A stretch of DNA of 64,000 nucleotides from NCBI GenBank assembly GCA_937922805.1, contig CALAJV010000001.1, positions 1-64,000 on the forward strand, read 5' to 3'. A program made the position numbers and the translations under genes. A model generated the notes under the pieces. The model saw only the letters and a list, made by a program, of their open reading frames with translations, was not told the DNA's origin and did no database searches. How positions within the stretch are numbered: position 1 is the first letter of the stretch; the number at the start of each line of letters is the position of its first letter. This DNA is from an uncultured Acidimicrobiales bacterium (lineage in GTDB: Bacteria; Actinomycetota; Acidimicrobiia; Acidimicrobiales; SZUA-35). Shown here piece by piece: positions 9,447 to 18,969 of the stretch.

Positions 9447-9678
9447 CTGAGTGGCCCTTTCAATCGCTCCTCGTTACCAATCTCGGAACGAGAAAGGTCG
9501 TAAAAGGCCAAGTATGGCGATCAGCCGCGAATCTGGTCGCGAGGAAGAGTTGCTCGGAGAGGTATGGGCCGACCGGCCCACCAAGAACCTACAGATAACC
9601 CTGATCATCTCACGCTCCGGCCCCCCTATCGGTCGAAGGTCGGGTTGATAGAACGAAGTAACGATTAGGCTCGTTGCT

Positions 9679-10563
9679 GTGGCTGCCGAACCAAACGAAG
9701 CTCCCTACTTGCGTCGGATCAGGCTGACTAGCCCGAAGCAGACCGTCGAGAGCGCCACCCATGAGCAGGCATCGAAACAGGAACCCACGACCAAAGTAGA
9801 CGATTGGGATAAAGACGACTTCCCCTCGTGGTACCAAGACAAAGTCGACGATGGACAGAGGGACAAAGCCGAAGCCGCAGCCGATCAAACCGTTGCTTCG
9901 TCGTCAACTGACTACGCGCTAGACCTAGCTGCAGTAAGAACCCTCGACCAACTTAGCTTCGGACCGGTAACCGTGCTCGCTGGCGATAACGGATCGGGCA
10001 AGTCGACCATCATCGAGGCCATCGCCGTGGCTGCCGGCTTCAACCCAGAAGGCGGCAGTCGCAACCTGAACTTTTCCACTCACAATACCCACAGCGATCT
10101 GGCTGATCGGATCACGCTTGAGTGGGAGCAGCACCCTCGTTGGGGCTGGTTCCTGAGGGCAGAAACGTTCTATGGCATGGCTAGCCACATCGAGGCCGAT
10201 GAATACCTTGCTCCAACTTTTCCAGAGTTCCACTCTCGATCTCACGGTGAATCGTTTCTCGACTTAGCAACACACCGCTTCACCGGCGCCGGTCTTTACC
10301 TCCTAGACGAGCCTGAATCGGCCCTATCGATACAAGGCCTAATGGCTCTAAGTGTCCTGATCGCTAAATCGTTGGCTAAGGGATCACAGTTCATTATCTC
10401 CACTCACTCGCCACTACTGATGGCCTTCCCCGATGCCCGCGTTTTCGAACTCGATGCGACGAACGGGTTCAAGTCGGCGACGTTCGATTCGCTACAGTCC
10501 ACCGCTCTGTGGCAGCGATTCTTCCAAGACCCAACCGGATTTCACCAGTCTTTGCGCAGTTAA
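9679..10563 (+). CDS. AAA/ABC-type ATPase with an acidic insertion
   Basis: 294-residue soluble P-loop ATPase of the small single-domain group related to RecF/ABC ATPases. Walker A is GDNGSGKST near residue 104, the signature-like block SRSHGES lies near 185, Walker B YLLDEPESAL near 210, and the switch His in STHSPLL near 242. Between the first beta strands and Walker A there is a charged, unstructured-looking segment (about residues 22-75) rich in Asp, Lys and Gln that looks like an insertion. GTG at 9679 is the start. Function is unknown; relatives are often standalone genes. Confidence 0.7.
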   Translation: MAAEPNEAPYLRRIRLTSPKQTVESATHEQASKQEPTTKVDDWDKDDFPSWYQDKVDDGQRDKAEAAADQTVASSSTDYALDLAAVRTLDQLSFGPVTVLAGDNGSGKSTIIEAIAVAAGFNPEGGSRNLNFSTHNTHSDLADRITLEWEQHPRWGWFLRAETFYGMASHIEADEYLAPTFPEFHSRSHGESFLDLATHRFTGAGLYLLDEPESALSIQGLMALSVLIAKSLAKGSQFIISTHSPLLMAFPDARVFELDATNGFKSATFDSLQSTALWQRFFQDPTGFHQSLRS

Positions 10564-10742
10564 GTCTGCTAGCAGCGTTGCGCTTGTGCCGTTTGGTCGA
10601 GTGGTTGAATCAAACGTGGTGGTTCAACACGCACCGTCTTGGCCAACGGCCACTCGACAAATCGCACCTAAGCAACCTTGCAGCCCAGTTTCGATTCGTT
10701 GTCCGGGCAACGGTGAGGCGGCTGATGCACTAGATTCTCGGT

Positions 10743-11681
10743 GTGGACCTTCGAATCTTTACAGAACCGCAGCAGGGCGCCACCTACGATGATTTGGTCG
10801 CTGTTGCCCAGGCAAGCGAACAGGCTGGCTTCACCGGCTTTTTTCGGTCTGACCACTTCCTGAAGATGGGAGATGTCAGTGGATACCCGGGGCCTACCCA
10901 CGCCTGGTCAACACTGGCTGCACTCGCCCGAGACACAAAATCGATCCGGCTAGGAACCCTCGTTAGCCCGGCCACCTTCTACCGGCCGGGGCCTCTGGCG
11001 GTAAGTGTCGCTCAGGCCGACATGATGAGCGGAGGGCGGATCGAGTTTGGATTTGGGGCTGGTTGGTATGAAGCCGAACACAAGGCCTACGGCCTTGATT
11101 TTCCGAGCCTAGGAGAACGGTTCGATCGGTTCGAGGAGTACTTGGAGCAGATTGTTGGCTTGTGGGCAACGCCAGAAGGTGAAACCTACAACCACGAAGG
11201 CCAGTTTCACTCCTTCGTCGACTCTCCGGCTTTACCGAAGCCAATTCAAAACCCAGGGCCGCCAGTAATCATCGGCGGTAGGGGGCCCAAGAGAACACCT
11301 GCTCTGGTTGCTCGGTTTGGGGCCGAATTCAATTTACCTTTTGCCCCCCTCGATACTGTTGGTCCGACGATCGCCCGAGTTAACGAGGTCTGTATCGAAC
11401 ACGGCCGGCCGCCAGAAGAGGTCGTGAAATCAGCGGCACTAGTTCTGTGCCACGGCGGGAGTGAAGGAGAGATCCAGCGGCGAGCAGACGCTATCGGTCG
11501 CGATGTTGATGAGCTACGCGAGAATGGCGCGGCCGGCACAACTGAGGAAGTCATCGCCAAACTAAAGGCCTACGCCGACGCGGGTATTCAACGGATGTAC
11601 TTGCAAGTACTTGATCTCAGCGACCTCGACCACATCGCCATGACCGGCGAAGATGTCGCTCCGGCCGTCGCCGACTTTTAG
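10743..11681 (+). CDS. LLM-class F420-dependent oxidoreductase
   Basis: 312-residue luciferase-like TIM-barrel protein. The opening DLRIFTEPQQGATYDDL, the SDHFLKM block, the central GFGAGWYEAEH and PVIIGGRGPKRT segments are typical of actinobacterial enzymes predicted to use coenzyme F420 rather than FMN. It would catalyse hydride transfer to or from an unknown small molecule. It starts with GTG at 10743 and stands between an ATPase gene and the convergent pdxH, so neighbours give no clue to substrate. Confidence 0.82.
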   Translation: MDLRIFTEPQQGATYDDLVAVAQASEQAGFTGFFRSDHFLKMGDVSGYPGPTHAWSTLAALARDTKSIRLGTLVSPATFYRPGPLAVSVAQADMMSGGRIEFGFGAGWYEAEHKAYGLDFPSLGERFDRFEEYLEQIVGLWATPEGETYNHEGQFHSFVDSPALPKPIQNPGPPVIIGGRGPKRTPALVARFGAEFNLPFAPLDTVGPTIARVNEVCIEHGRPPEEVVKSAALVLCHGGSEGEIQRRADAIGRDVDELRENGAAGTTEEVIAKLKAYADAGIQRMYLQVLDLSDLDHIAMTGEDVAPAVADF

Positions 11682-11719
11682 GTAGCAGCCGATCTCATAA
11701 ACCTGGTGTCAACTGGGCT

Positions 11720-12385
11720 TCAAGGAGAGAGACGGCCCAACGTCCACTCGCCCGGTGTTTCCGAATCTGAACTACGGTCGCGGGTGTAACGCAGCCGGTC
11801 ATGAAGCCGATTTCTTCGACCTTGCCAAAACTCGATTGTGTGGGGGATCAGTCGCCATCCTCCCCAATGAGAAGGCCGAGGAACTACCCCTGGGTGTTGC
11901 TCTTCTACTTTTTCGTATTGTTCAAGAAGCTGATCTCGATCGTTCAGCACCCGGCTTTGAGCTGACGCCCAGCCACCAATCTGCGACCCCCGGGTTCTAA
12001 CCGCCCAGTATGCGTCTGACTCCGTATCACTAATACGGGCAACGGTGCCAGCGATGTTCACCTGACGATGCAGTTCGAGCCAGCCAAAGGTAAGAGCGGC
12101 CTTTGGGTTCGAGGCCAAATCCATCGACTTGTTGCTCTCGTAGTTGGTGTAGAAGTCGAAACCGGCCGGGCCGACACCTTTAAGCAAGACGTGGCGACTC
12201 CACGGTTGACCAGACGGGTCAACGGTCGAAACAACCATTGCGTTCGGCTCTTCAACTTCGGCCTCGATGGCGGCTGTCAGCCAGCGATCAAACTCGACCA
12301 TCGGATCGGTATCAACGTTGTCTTCGGCAATTCCCGTTGTCTCGTAGTCGAGGCGCATACGGGCCAGGTCGAACTTAGCCGACAT
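11720..12385 (-). CDS. pdxH: Pyridoxamine 5'-phosphate oxidase
   Basis: Flavin enzyme that oxidises pyridoxamine or pyridoxine 5'-phosphate to pyridoxal 5'-phosphate, the last step of the salvage pathway. Visible family blocks are the RLDYET start, SRHVLLKG, FYTNYESNKS, ALTFGWLELHRQV, the SQIGGWAS segment and the C-terminal EFWQGRRNRLHDR. I choose ATG at 12385 (221 residues, normal family length); an upstream TTG at 12454 would add 23 residues. It is the last gene of the oxidase run, 17 bases (using the long start) after ctaG, and so may be cotranscribed with it. Confidence 0.92.
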   Translation of the reverse strand: MSAKFDLARMRLDYETTGIAEDNVDTDPMVEFDRWLTAAIEAEVEEPNAMVVSTVDPSGQPWSRHVLLKGVGPAGFDFYTNYESNKSMDLASNPKAALTFGWLELHRQVNIAGTVARISDTESDAYWAVRTRGSQIGGWASAQSRVLNDRDQLLEQYEKVEEQHPGVVPRPSHWGGWRLIPHTIEFWQGRRNRLHDRLRYTRDRSSDSETPGEWTLGRLSP

Positions 12386-12471
12386 TGGATTGAAATCCGG
12401 CGATCTGCGAAGCAGTGAATTGGCGAACGGTTTGTTTGGGAGTTCGGAGTTCAACGAGCAAGTGTCGGCTC

Positions 12472-13488
12472 CTACTTGCGTTCGATCCGAGGTTCTGTTC
12501 GCGCGAATTCTTCCGCCACCTGCTCGAAGGTGAGTTCAGCCTCTAATCTGTCGTTGGCTCGACGCTGTCCCTCATGGCCTTCGGTCACGTCAATCAGCTC
12601 AGCGTTATCTGAGGTAGCACCGACTTTGATCGAGTCGCCGTTCTCCCGGTCGGCTCTGTCACGAGATTGGCGCGCCAAACGATTGTGCTCGTCGGTCTGC
12701 ATCTCACTTTGGGCCCATCGGATGAAGATGAAGAAGATGACAGCCCACAGAAAGAAGCCGCCTACTAACTTCATTACTACGCCAGCCGCTTGTTGGTCAG
12801 TCAACACATCGATAGAGAACAATCGGTCGGCTGTGTCGTAGTGGCGGTACACCACATCTTCGGCGAACACTAACCACCCACCCGGCACAGTAGGAACAAT
12901 CGACATCGAGAAAAGGTAGAAACATTGAGCGAACGGGCTAAGTCGCCAAGAACGCTCAGGTCCTATTACTGGCATCCACATCAGCAATCCGGAAGCGAAT
13001 ACCACCAGGTGTAAGAGAAAGTGGACTGCGGCCGAGTCGAACGAAAGTTGGACCAAGTTGGGCCAGTGCAGCAGCAACGTTAACGCGTTGAACGTTAAAC
13101 CAGCGACGATGGGCCGGGACAACTTCCGAACCACTTGCCTGGCTTTCGACGTTGATGGGAGCATTATCTCGAACAGCCAACGGGGCGTGGAGAGCAGGAA
13201 CAACGCGGGAATCAGCATCGACAGAAACAGATGCTGAAGCATGTGAACGAAGTACAAGTACCCTTCAGCGATCTCATGGATCGGCCAGTCACTGAAAATC
13301 CACATCGAGGCTAAGGCCAGGCCGTAGGTAAACTTCTGGCGTCGACTTATTGGCTCATAGCCAGCGGCAACAGCCTTTGGTTCTAACACTCGAAGGGCGT
13401 ACCATCCGAGCGCGATTGCGCCAGCAACAAGTGTCCAAACTTCGAGGTGGACCTCAAAGGGAACGACACCGACTGGCAAGCCAGTCAT
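12472..13488 (-). CDS. ctaG: CtaG-type cytochrome oxidase assembly protein
   Basis: 338-residue polytopic protein of the caa3-type CtaG family, which helps deliver copper to the oxidase and is unrelated in sequence to the Cox11 protein also called CtaG. About seven hydrophobic helices are visible, with family-typical HMLQHLFLSML (two histidines near residue 84), LLHLVVFASGLLMW and YRHYD blocks. A charged cytoplasmic tail of roughly 80 residues closes the protein. The gene lies 47 bases after the subunit IV gene, in the same operon-like run. Confidence 0.85.
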   Translation of the reverse strand: MTGLPVGVVPFEVHLEVWTLVAGAIALGWYALRVLEPKAVAAGYEPISRRQKFTYGLALASMWIFSDWPIHEIAEGYLYFVHMLQHLFLSMLIPALFLLSTPRWLFEIMLPSTSKARQVVRKLSRPIVAGLTFNALTLLLHWPNLVQLSFDSAAVHFLLHLVVFASGLLMWMPVIGPERSWRLSPFAQCFYLFSMSIVPTVPGGWLVFAEDVVYRHYDTADRLFSIDVLTDQQAAGVVMKLVGGFFLWAVIFFIFIRWAQSEMQTDEHNRLARQSRDRADRENGDSIKVGATSDNAELIDVTEGHEGQRRANDRLEAELTFEQVAEEFARTEPRIERK

Positions 13489-13535
13489 TACTGAGTCCCC
13501 AGGAGGAACAGCGCACCGCTAGGCATGGCGCCTAG

Positions 13536-13874
13536 TTAAACCTGGAACTCGAAGGCAGCGAAAACAATAGCGAACACTGCCATAGCCAAAACGAGTGCGC
13601 CCATAAAGGCCCATGTAAAGAGCTTCCCGTTTAAGATTTTCATATCGAACCAAAGATGCATGAACGCCCCAGCTACCAGCAAGAACTTGATCACCATCAT
13701 GATGATTAGTGGCCAAACGAGAATTCCGCCGCCCGGCTCTCTAAAGGCCTCTGCCCAATAGATCTCTAACGCTGTGAGAGCACCAAGGATCACGAACACG
13801 ACCCAATACTGTTTTTCCGTTGGGTGGTGATCGTCGTGTGCGTCGTGAACAGCGGTTGTGGAATCTGTAGTCAT
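13536..13874 (-). CDS. Cytochrome c oxidase subunit IV (CyoD/CtaF-like)
   Basis: 112-residue protein with three hydrophobic helices. The opening HPTEKQYWVVFVILGALTALE is typical of prokaryotic oxidase subunit IV, a small structural subunit. It lies 52 bases after ctaE and 47 before ctaG. The DHHPTEK start contains several His and Asp residues, a feature shared by other proteins of the cluster. Confidence 0.85.
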   Translation of the reverse strand: MTTDSTTAVHDAHDDHHPTEKQYWVVFVILGALTALEIYWAEAFREPGGGILVWPLIIMMVIKFLLVAGAFMHLWFDMKILNGKLFTWAFMGALVLAMAVFAIVFAAFEFQV

Positions 13875-13926
13875 GGTAAAGGCCTAAGAGAATCTGTCTT
13901 GAGAGGATACTTTGCTGATTGAGTGC

Positions 13927-14670
13927 TTACGGAATGAGGTAGACGATCGTGAAGATCAGAACCCAAATGATGTCTACGAAGTGCCAGTACAAGCCGACCA
14001 GCTCCACTGTTTCCGCTCGATCTTGGTTTAGCTTGCCTCGGAAAGCGAGAACCAGAAGCGACATCAACATGATGATGCCGCCAGTAACGTGCACGCCGTG
14101 GAATCCGGTCAACGTGTAGAAGGCCGATCCGAATAGATTGCCGGTGTAGGTCAACCCTTCACGATAGAAGGCCGTGAACTCGTAAACCTGACCGGCGATA
14201 AAGACTGATCCCAACAACGCTGTGGCTGAGAGCCAAATCTTCGAGTTGCGGTAGTCGGCTTCGTGCACCGCTTTGTGAGCCAGCACCATAGTCAACGAAC
14301 TCATTAACAGGATGAACGACGACGCCGAGGTGAAGGGAATGTCGAACAGGGGCTGGACCGATCCAGCTTCCTGAAACTCTTCAACGAGGAAGTCCGGCAT
14401 GGTGGACGTGACGTTTGGGTTTCCAGCCAGGAGTTCCTGGATGAAACGGGCTCGTGAAAGCAAATAGGTTGAGATCAAAGCGCCAAAGAGAAGACACTCT
14501 GAGCCTAGAAACAGCCACATCGCAAGCTTCATGTTTGAAAGGCCAAGGCTGCTGTGATGGCCGCCGCCGTGGCCATGATCATCGGTGCCGTGCCCGTCGC
14601 CGTCAACCGCATCTTCGTTGCCGGCGAAAACGTTGGCGTCGTCTAGATTCTCGTCGAGAACGTCAGTCAT
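13927..14670 (-). CDS. ctaE: Cytochrome c oxidase subunit III
   Basis: 247-residue subunit III of the heme-copper oxidase. Family features include MWLFLGSECLLFGAL near residue 52, GFHGVHVTGG near 195 and the C-terminal GLYWHFVDIIWVLIF. The N-terminus holds a His/Gly/Asp-rich segment (about 24-40) that may bind metal. Its start overlaps the ctaD stop by one base (TAATG), so translation is coupled. A second, shorter subunit III is encoded upstream in the same cluster. Confidence 0.95.
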   Translation of the reverse strand: MTDVLDENLDDANVFAGNEDAVDGDGHGTDDHGHGGGHHSSLGLSNMKLAMWLFLGSECLLFGALISTYLLSRARFIQELLAGNPNVTSTMPDFLVEEFQEAGSVQPLFDIPFTSASSFILLMSSLTMVLAHKAVHEADYRNSKIWLSATALLGSVFIAGQVYEFTAFYREGLTYTGNLFGSAFYTLTGFHGVHVTGGIIMLMSLLVLAFRGKLNQDRAETVELVGLYWHFVDIIWVLIFTIVYLIP

Positions 14671-16646
14671 TAGACCGTCTCCAATACAGGCTCGCCATGA
14701 TCGGTGTCAGGGTCTTGGTCGTGATCGCCGTGGTGATCGTCTACATCTAGATCATCAGCCGGTTCTAGCGCCCATCCATACAGCGACATCATCATGATGA
14801 TTCCGCCTGGCACAGCCAACCAAAGGTTGTAAATCAGGCCATAGCCGATTAAGGGTAGTGATCCAGCGAGCACGATAGGCCAGTAGGAAGGTGCAGGCAG
14901 ATGTACGCCTTCTCCGTTTCCGGGCTGGGCAATCTCTTCACCGGTATGGACTCGACGTAGCTTGCCGTCCTCATCTGGCTGATACTTGCGGTGCCAGAAG
15001 TCGTCTAGTGATTCAACTGCTGGGTCAACATCAAAGTTGTGCTCAGGGGCCGGAGACTGGATCGACCATTCGATCGTCCGACCATCCCATGGATCAGGGC
15101 CAACGTCAGGTCGCCCGGCCTTCTTCCATTTGATGCTGGAAACGATGGCGTTGTATAGGACGACGAGTGTTCCGACGGCCAAGATAAACGAGCCTATGGA
15201 TGAAACCATATTCCAGAAGTTAAAGCCCATCGCCGGGTCGTATGTCTGCATTCGGCGAGGCATGCCTTGAAGGCCAAGGATGTGCATTGGACCAAATGTC
15301 AGGTTGAAACCGAGAACCATCAACCAGAAGTTCCACAGGCCGATTTTCTCGCTCATCTTGTAGCCGAATGCTTTTGGCCACCAGAAGTAGAACCCAGCCA
15401 TGAAGCCGAACAGCGCACCGCCGAACAGCACGTAATGGAAGTGGGCGACGATGTAATACGTGTCGGTCTGTTGGGTGTCAGATGGGGCAATGGCGTGCGA
15501 CACGCCCGATAGGCCACCAACGGTGAACTGTGTAACCAATCCGATTGAGAACAGCATCGCGGTGTTAAGGGTGAGCTTGCCACCCCACATCGTGGCCAAC
15601 CAGTTCAGGATCTTCACGCCGGTCGGCACGGCAATAAACATGGTCGCCACCGAAAAGGCGGTGACCGACAATGGGCCGATTCCGGAAACGAACATGTGGT
15701 GAGCCCAAACGCCCCAACCCATGAAGCCGATGGCGATACCGGAGAACACCATGAACGGGTAACCGAAGATTGGTTTACGAGCAAACGTTGGTATTACCTC
15801 GGACACAATACCAAACGCAGGCAGGATCATCAGGTACACCTCAGGGTGGCCGAAGACCCAGAAAAGGTGCTGCCAAAGAAGAGGATCCGCACCCTGTTGG
15901 GTGTTGAAGAAGTTGCCACCGAAGATTCGGTCCGACGCCAGCAGAATCTGAGCGACGGTCAGTACCGGAATGGCGAAGAGAAGAAGGAACTGAGTGACCA
16001 GGGTCATCCAGACAAAGACTGGCATCTTCATCAACGTCATGCCTGGCGCTCGCATGTTGAGCACAGTGGTGATCAGGTTGACCGCACCGGTTAACGAACC
16101 GATACCGGCGATAAGCAAGCCCATGTTCCAGTAGTCGATGCCGTTAGATGGGGAAAAGGCAATGCCGTTGTTGGGGGCGTAGTTGAACCAGCCACCGTCC
16201 GCACCGCCGCCGAGGAACCAGCTGGTATTGAGCATTAACCCACCGAAGAAGAACACCCAGAAACTGAATGCGTTGATTCGTGGGAAGGCCACATCCCGGG
16301 CGCCAACTTGGAGTGGCATTAGGAAGTTTGCGAAGGCCGCACCCATTGGCATAACAACCAAGAACACCATGACGGTGCCGTGCATGGTGAAGACCTGGTT
16401 GTAGGCGTCGGCTGAGAGGAACGAGTTGTTTGGAACAGCCAGCTGGATTCGAATTAGTAGCGCAGCGAGGCCACCAATAAGAAGGAAGAACAGCGATGCT
16501 GCCCCGTACATGATGCCGATCTTTTTGTGATCGACAGTGGTTAGCCAGTTGGCCGCATTCCGAGGACGAGCCAAGATGCCCATCGGGCGAGAAGGCTCTA
16601 CAACATCTCCTGAAGGGAGGGCGAGTGGTCGTTCAGTAATTGCCAT
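14670..16646 (-). CDS. ctaD: Cytochrome c oxidase subunit I
   Basis: Catalytic subunit of the aa3-type oxidase, which reduces O2 to water and pumps protons. All metal ligands are present: His89 (FTMHG), His267 in GHPEVY with cross-linked Tyr271, His316-His317 (WAHHMF), and His402 and His404 (AHFHY). At 658 residues it is longer than usual. Past the standard twelve helices there are two more hydrophobic segments (about 575-620) and an Asp/His-rich tail. It starts 11 bases after ctaC. Confidence 0.97.
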   Translation of the reverse strand: MAITERPLALPSGDVVEPSRPMGILARPRNAANWLTTVDHKKIGIMYGAASLFFLLIGGLAALLIRIQLAVPNNSFLSADAYNQVFTMHGTVMVFLVVMPMGAAFANFLMPLQVGARDVAFPRINAFSFWVFFFGGLMLNTSWFLGGGADGGWFNYAPNNGIAFSPSNGIDYWNMGLLIAGIGSLTGAVNLITTVLNMRAPGMTLMKMPVFVWMTLVTQFLLLFAIPVLTVAQILLASDRIFGGNFFNTQQGADPLLWQHLFWVFGHPEVYLMILPAFGIVSEVIPTFARKPIFGYPFMVFSGIAIGFMGWGVWAHHMFVSGIGPLSVTAFSVATMFIAVPTGVKILNWLATMWGGKLTLNTAMLFSIGLVTQFTVGGLSGVSHAIAPSDTQQTDTYYIVAHFHYVLFGGALFGFMAGFYFWWPKAFGYKMSEKIGLWNFWLMVLGFNLTFGPMHILGLQGMPRRMQTYDPAMGFNFWNMVSSIGSFILAVGTLVVLYNAIVSSIKWKKAGRPDVGPDPWDGRTIEWSIQSPAPEHNFDVDPAVESLDDFWHRKYQPDEDGKLRRVHTGEEIAQPGNGEGVHLPAPSYWPIVLAGSLPLIGYGLIYNLWLAVPGGIIMMMSLYGWALEPADDLDVDDHHGDHDQDPDTDHGEPVLETV

Positions 16647-16657
16647 TCCTCGCGCTC

Positions 16658-18055
16658 CTAATCCAGCGTCGCCAAGTAGGCGACGATCTTGTCGAGGTCT
16701 TCATCGGACATTTCTTCGTAAGGCAGCATGCCTCTCCCTACGGGTATGTCATCAGGGTCATCCGGATCGAGATCGACAGGCTCAGAAGCCATAGCCTTTC
16801 GCTCCGGAGCGTTCTTGATCCATCGCTTGAGCTCAGGGCTGTTCCAGCGATAGTCGTCAGGTCCTTGGGGATTAGCAGCCAGTTCAGAAAGGTTGAGGTA
16901 AACCCCAACATCAAGTGCGTCATCGTTGGCATCTGTTCCTTCACCGGCATACGAGCCGAAAATACCTCCGGCAAACGTGGTTCGGCTGGCGAAGTGAGTC
17001 AGATCAGGGGCGGCAGCAGACACCAGCGGAACGCCCGATCGTCGCTCTTTCCAGTACTCTGCGGCTTCGGCCGGGTCGGTTGGAACTATGGCCGACGGGG
17101 TAACCGCAGCGATACCAGCTTCGGGATCGGCGGCAACCGCGGCAACCGTCTCTTCTCGGAGGATGTGACAGTTGGTGCAACCTTGGGCCAAGAAAATCTC
17201 TCGTCCCGCTATAGCGTCGGCGTCAGTTGGAAACGCTGCTTCGGTTTTTTGGTTTTCGAACCATAGGTCGAAGTCTTCAGGGGTTAGAGCAATTGTCGAC
17301 ATTCTCATTCGAGCGTGAGACAAGCCGCAGTACTCGGTACACCAGCCGGTGTATTTGCCGGGCTCAAAGGCGGACACCGACCACGTATGCCACCGGCCAG
17401 GGACTGTGTCTCGTTTACCGTTGAGGCGAGGAATCCAAAATGAGTGGATCACGTCTCGAGATGTGAGCGTGAGATCAATTTGTTGACCAGCTGGGATGAC
17501 CAGCTCGTTGGCCGTGACAATGTCGTCGGGGTCAAGAACGAGTTCCAGCGGAAGAGTTTCGTCTTTCTCATCAACAACGCCATCGCCGTTTCCGTCGATG
17601 AAGAAGCCGTCGCCGTCGGCGTCGTAGCGGTATTCCCACCACCACTGTTGACCGATGACCATTACGTCGAGCTCGCCTGGCTCGTTCTTCTCTTCAAGTT
17701 CCCAAATTCCCCGAACCATAGGAACGCATATTCCGGCGAGGAGGATGGCGGGGAGGATGGTCCACGCCAGCTCAAGACCGGTGTTGCCGTGGGTCTGGGC
17801 CGGTAGATCTTCGGGGTCGTAATCTTCGGGTTTGACTCGATTCTTAACGGTCAGGATCAACGCCCCACCGATGACGAGTACAAAGACGACTCCCATGATG
17901 GGCCAGATCCAGAACATCAATTCGTCGATCGCAACCGCTCGCTCACCTTTGGGTTCAAAGGTGTTGAGTGGTTTGTCGTCCGCACAGCCAGCGAGCAGAA
18001 GCCCCATCGCTGTGATTGCTAGGATCAGTTTTTTACTCAGGCGATTCGGACTCAT
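16658..18055 (-). CDS. ctaC: Cytochrome c oxidase subunit II with fused cytochrome c
   Basis: CuA-containing subunit II that accepts electrons from cytochrome c. I choose ATG at 18055 (or the adjacent ATG at 18058) because a lipoprotein signal ending LLLAGC follows directly; a GTG at 18130 would add about 24 unrelated residues. Two membrane helices come next, then the CuA domain with DVIHSFW and the motif CTEYCGLSHARM. A C-terminal heme-c domain (CTNCH) makes it caa3-type. Between WEYRY and the CuA strands there is an unusual Asp/Gly calcium-loop-like insert (encoded at 17561-17623). Confidence 0.95.
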   Translation of the reverse strand: MSPNRLSKKLILAITAMGLLLAGCADDKPLNTFEPKGERAVAIDELMFWIWPIMGVVFVLVIGGALILTVKNRVKPEDYDPEDLPAQTHGNTGLELAWTILPAILLAGICVPMVRGIWELEEKNEPGELDVMVIGQQWWWEYRYDADGDGFFIDGNGDGVVDEKDETLPLELVLDPDDIVTANELVIPAGQQIDLTLTSRDVIHSFWIPRLNGKRDTVPGRWHTWSVSAFEPGKYTGWCTEYCGLSHARMRMSTIALTPEDFDLWFENQKTEAAFPTDADAIAGREIFLAQGCTNCHILREETVAAVAADPEAGIAAVTPSAIVPTDPAEAAEYWKERRSGVPLVSAAAPDLTHFASRTTFAGGIFGSYAGEGTDANDDALDVGVYLNLSELAANPQGPDDYRWNSPELKRWIKNAPERKAMASEPVDLDPDDPDDIPVGRGMLPYEEMSDEDLDKIVAYLATLD

Positions 18056-18129
18056 CATTCGTTTAACACTCGTCGTTTGTTTTTGGTTGTGCCAAGTCGG
18101 GGCTGGCATTTCACACAGGTTCTTTGTCA

Positions 18130-18963
18130 CTAGCCATCGCCCTCTTCGGAATGGTCGCCCTCTTCTTCAGAATGATCGCCGTCTTCGGAGTGATCGCCCT
18201 CTTCAGAATGATCACTTTCGTGACCGTGGGAGAAGTCGCGCTCACCGGCAGCTGCTCCGACAATGCCGCCGGCCAACACGGCCACAGCGCCAAAGGTCAC
18301 GATGGCCGAAACGATTTGTCGGGGAGCTCTCGATTTTGAGATCAAGATGGCGGCGCCGAAGATGAACACGGCAGCTAACGAGGCAATAACAACGGCGCTT
18401 AGTTCAGACACTGCTAAGAGCACCCGAGAAATACCGATCACAATTACCGCAATAGCGAGCGTGCCAAGCATTGGAATCTCGATCGGGCCGATAGCTCGAT
18501 TACGGATCGTGTCGTTTAGTTCGTCATCGCCCGTGACGTTTTCGGACCAGGCTTGGACTGCCCACTCCAGGCCAGTCACGGCCAAAACCGCAACTCCGAG
18601 ATAGATAAACACGGAGCTGACGGCAACTCCAACCACGAGGCACGCCACTCCGAAAGCAGACAGCGGAGCCCAAAAGGACGAACTTGCCGGTGTCTTCACC
18701 GACAGCGGAACCGAAGCGTCAACCAGGGCCGACATGTCTTCGGCGTCGCCATCACGGGTCATGACTGTAACGATTCCGAGCACCAAGCAGATTAGCGAAA
18801 CCGCGATGAGTAAGCCGTAACCGGTATGGTCGCCGACCCCCCCCTTGTAGCCGGCGCTGATAACACCGATGATGCCGCCACCGCTAGTTAAGCCATAAAC
18901 CACTGCTGCGAGAAATGCAGCGATGCTCATGCCAAATAAATATTTCGAACCCCAGGTAAACAT
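18130..18963 (-). CDS. Cox-cluster membrane protein with acidic His tail
   Basis: 277 residues, not recognised as a named family. About seven or eight hydrophobic segments are visible, and the last 30 residues are repeats of the type GDHSEEGDHSEDG, dense in His, Asp and Glu. The tail could bind copper or other divalent metals; this is inference. The gene lies six bases after the subunit III-like gene and its stop codon overlaps the possible GTG start of ctaC, so it belongs to the oxidase operon. An accessory or assembly role is plausible. Confidence 0.7.
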   Translation of the reverse strand: MFTWGSKYLFGMSIAAFLAAVVYGLTSGGGIIGVISAGYKGGVGDHTGYGLLIAVSLICLVLGIVTVMTRDGDAEDMSALVDASVPLSVKTPASSSFWAPLSAFGVACLVVGVAVSSVFIYLGVAVLAVTGLEWAVQAWSENVTGDDELNDTIRNRAIGPIEIPMLGTLAIAVIVIGISRVLLAVSELSAVVIASLAAVFIFGAAILISKSRAPRQIVSAIVTFGAVAVLAGGIVGAAAGERDFSHGHESDHSEEGDHSEDGDHSEEEGDHSEEGDG

Positions 18964-18969
18964 CTCGAC

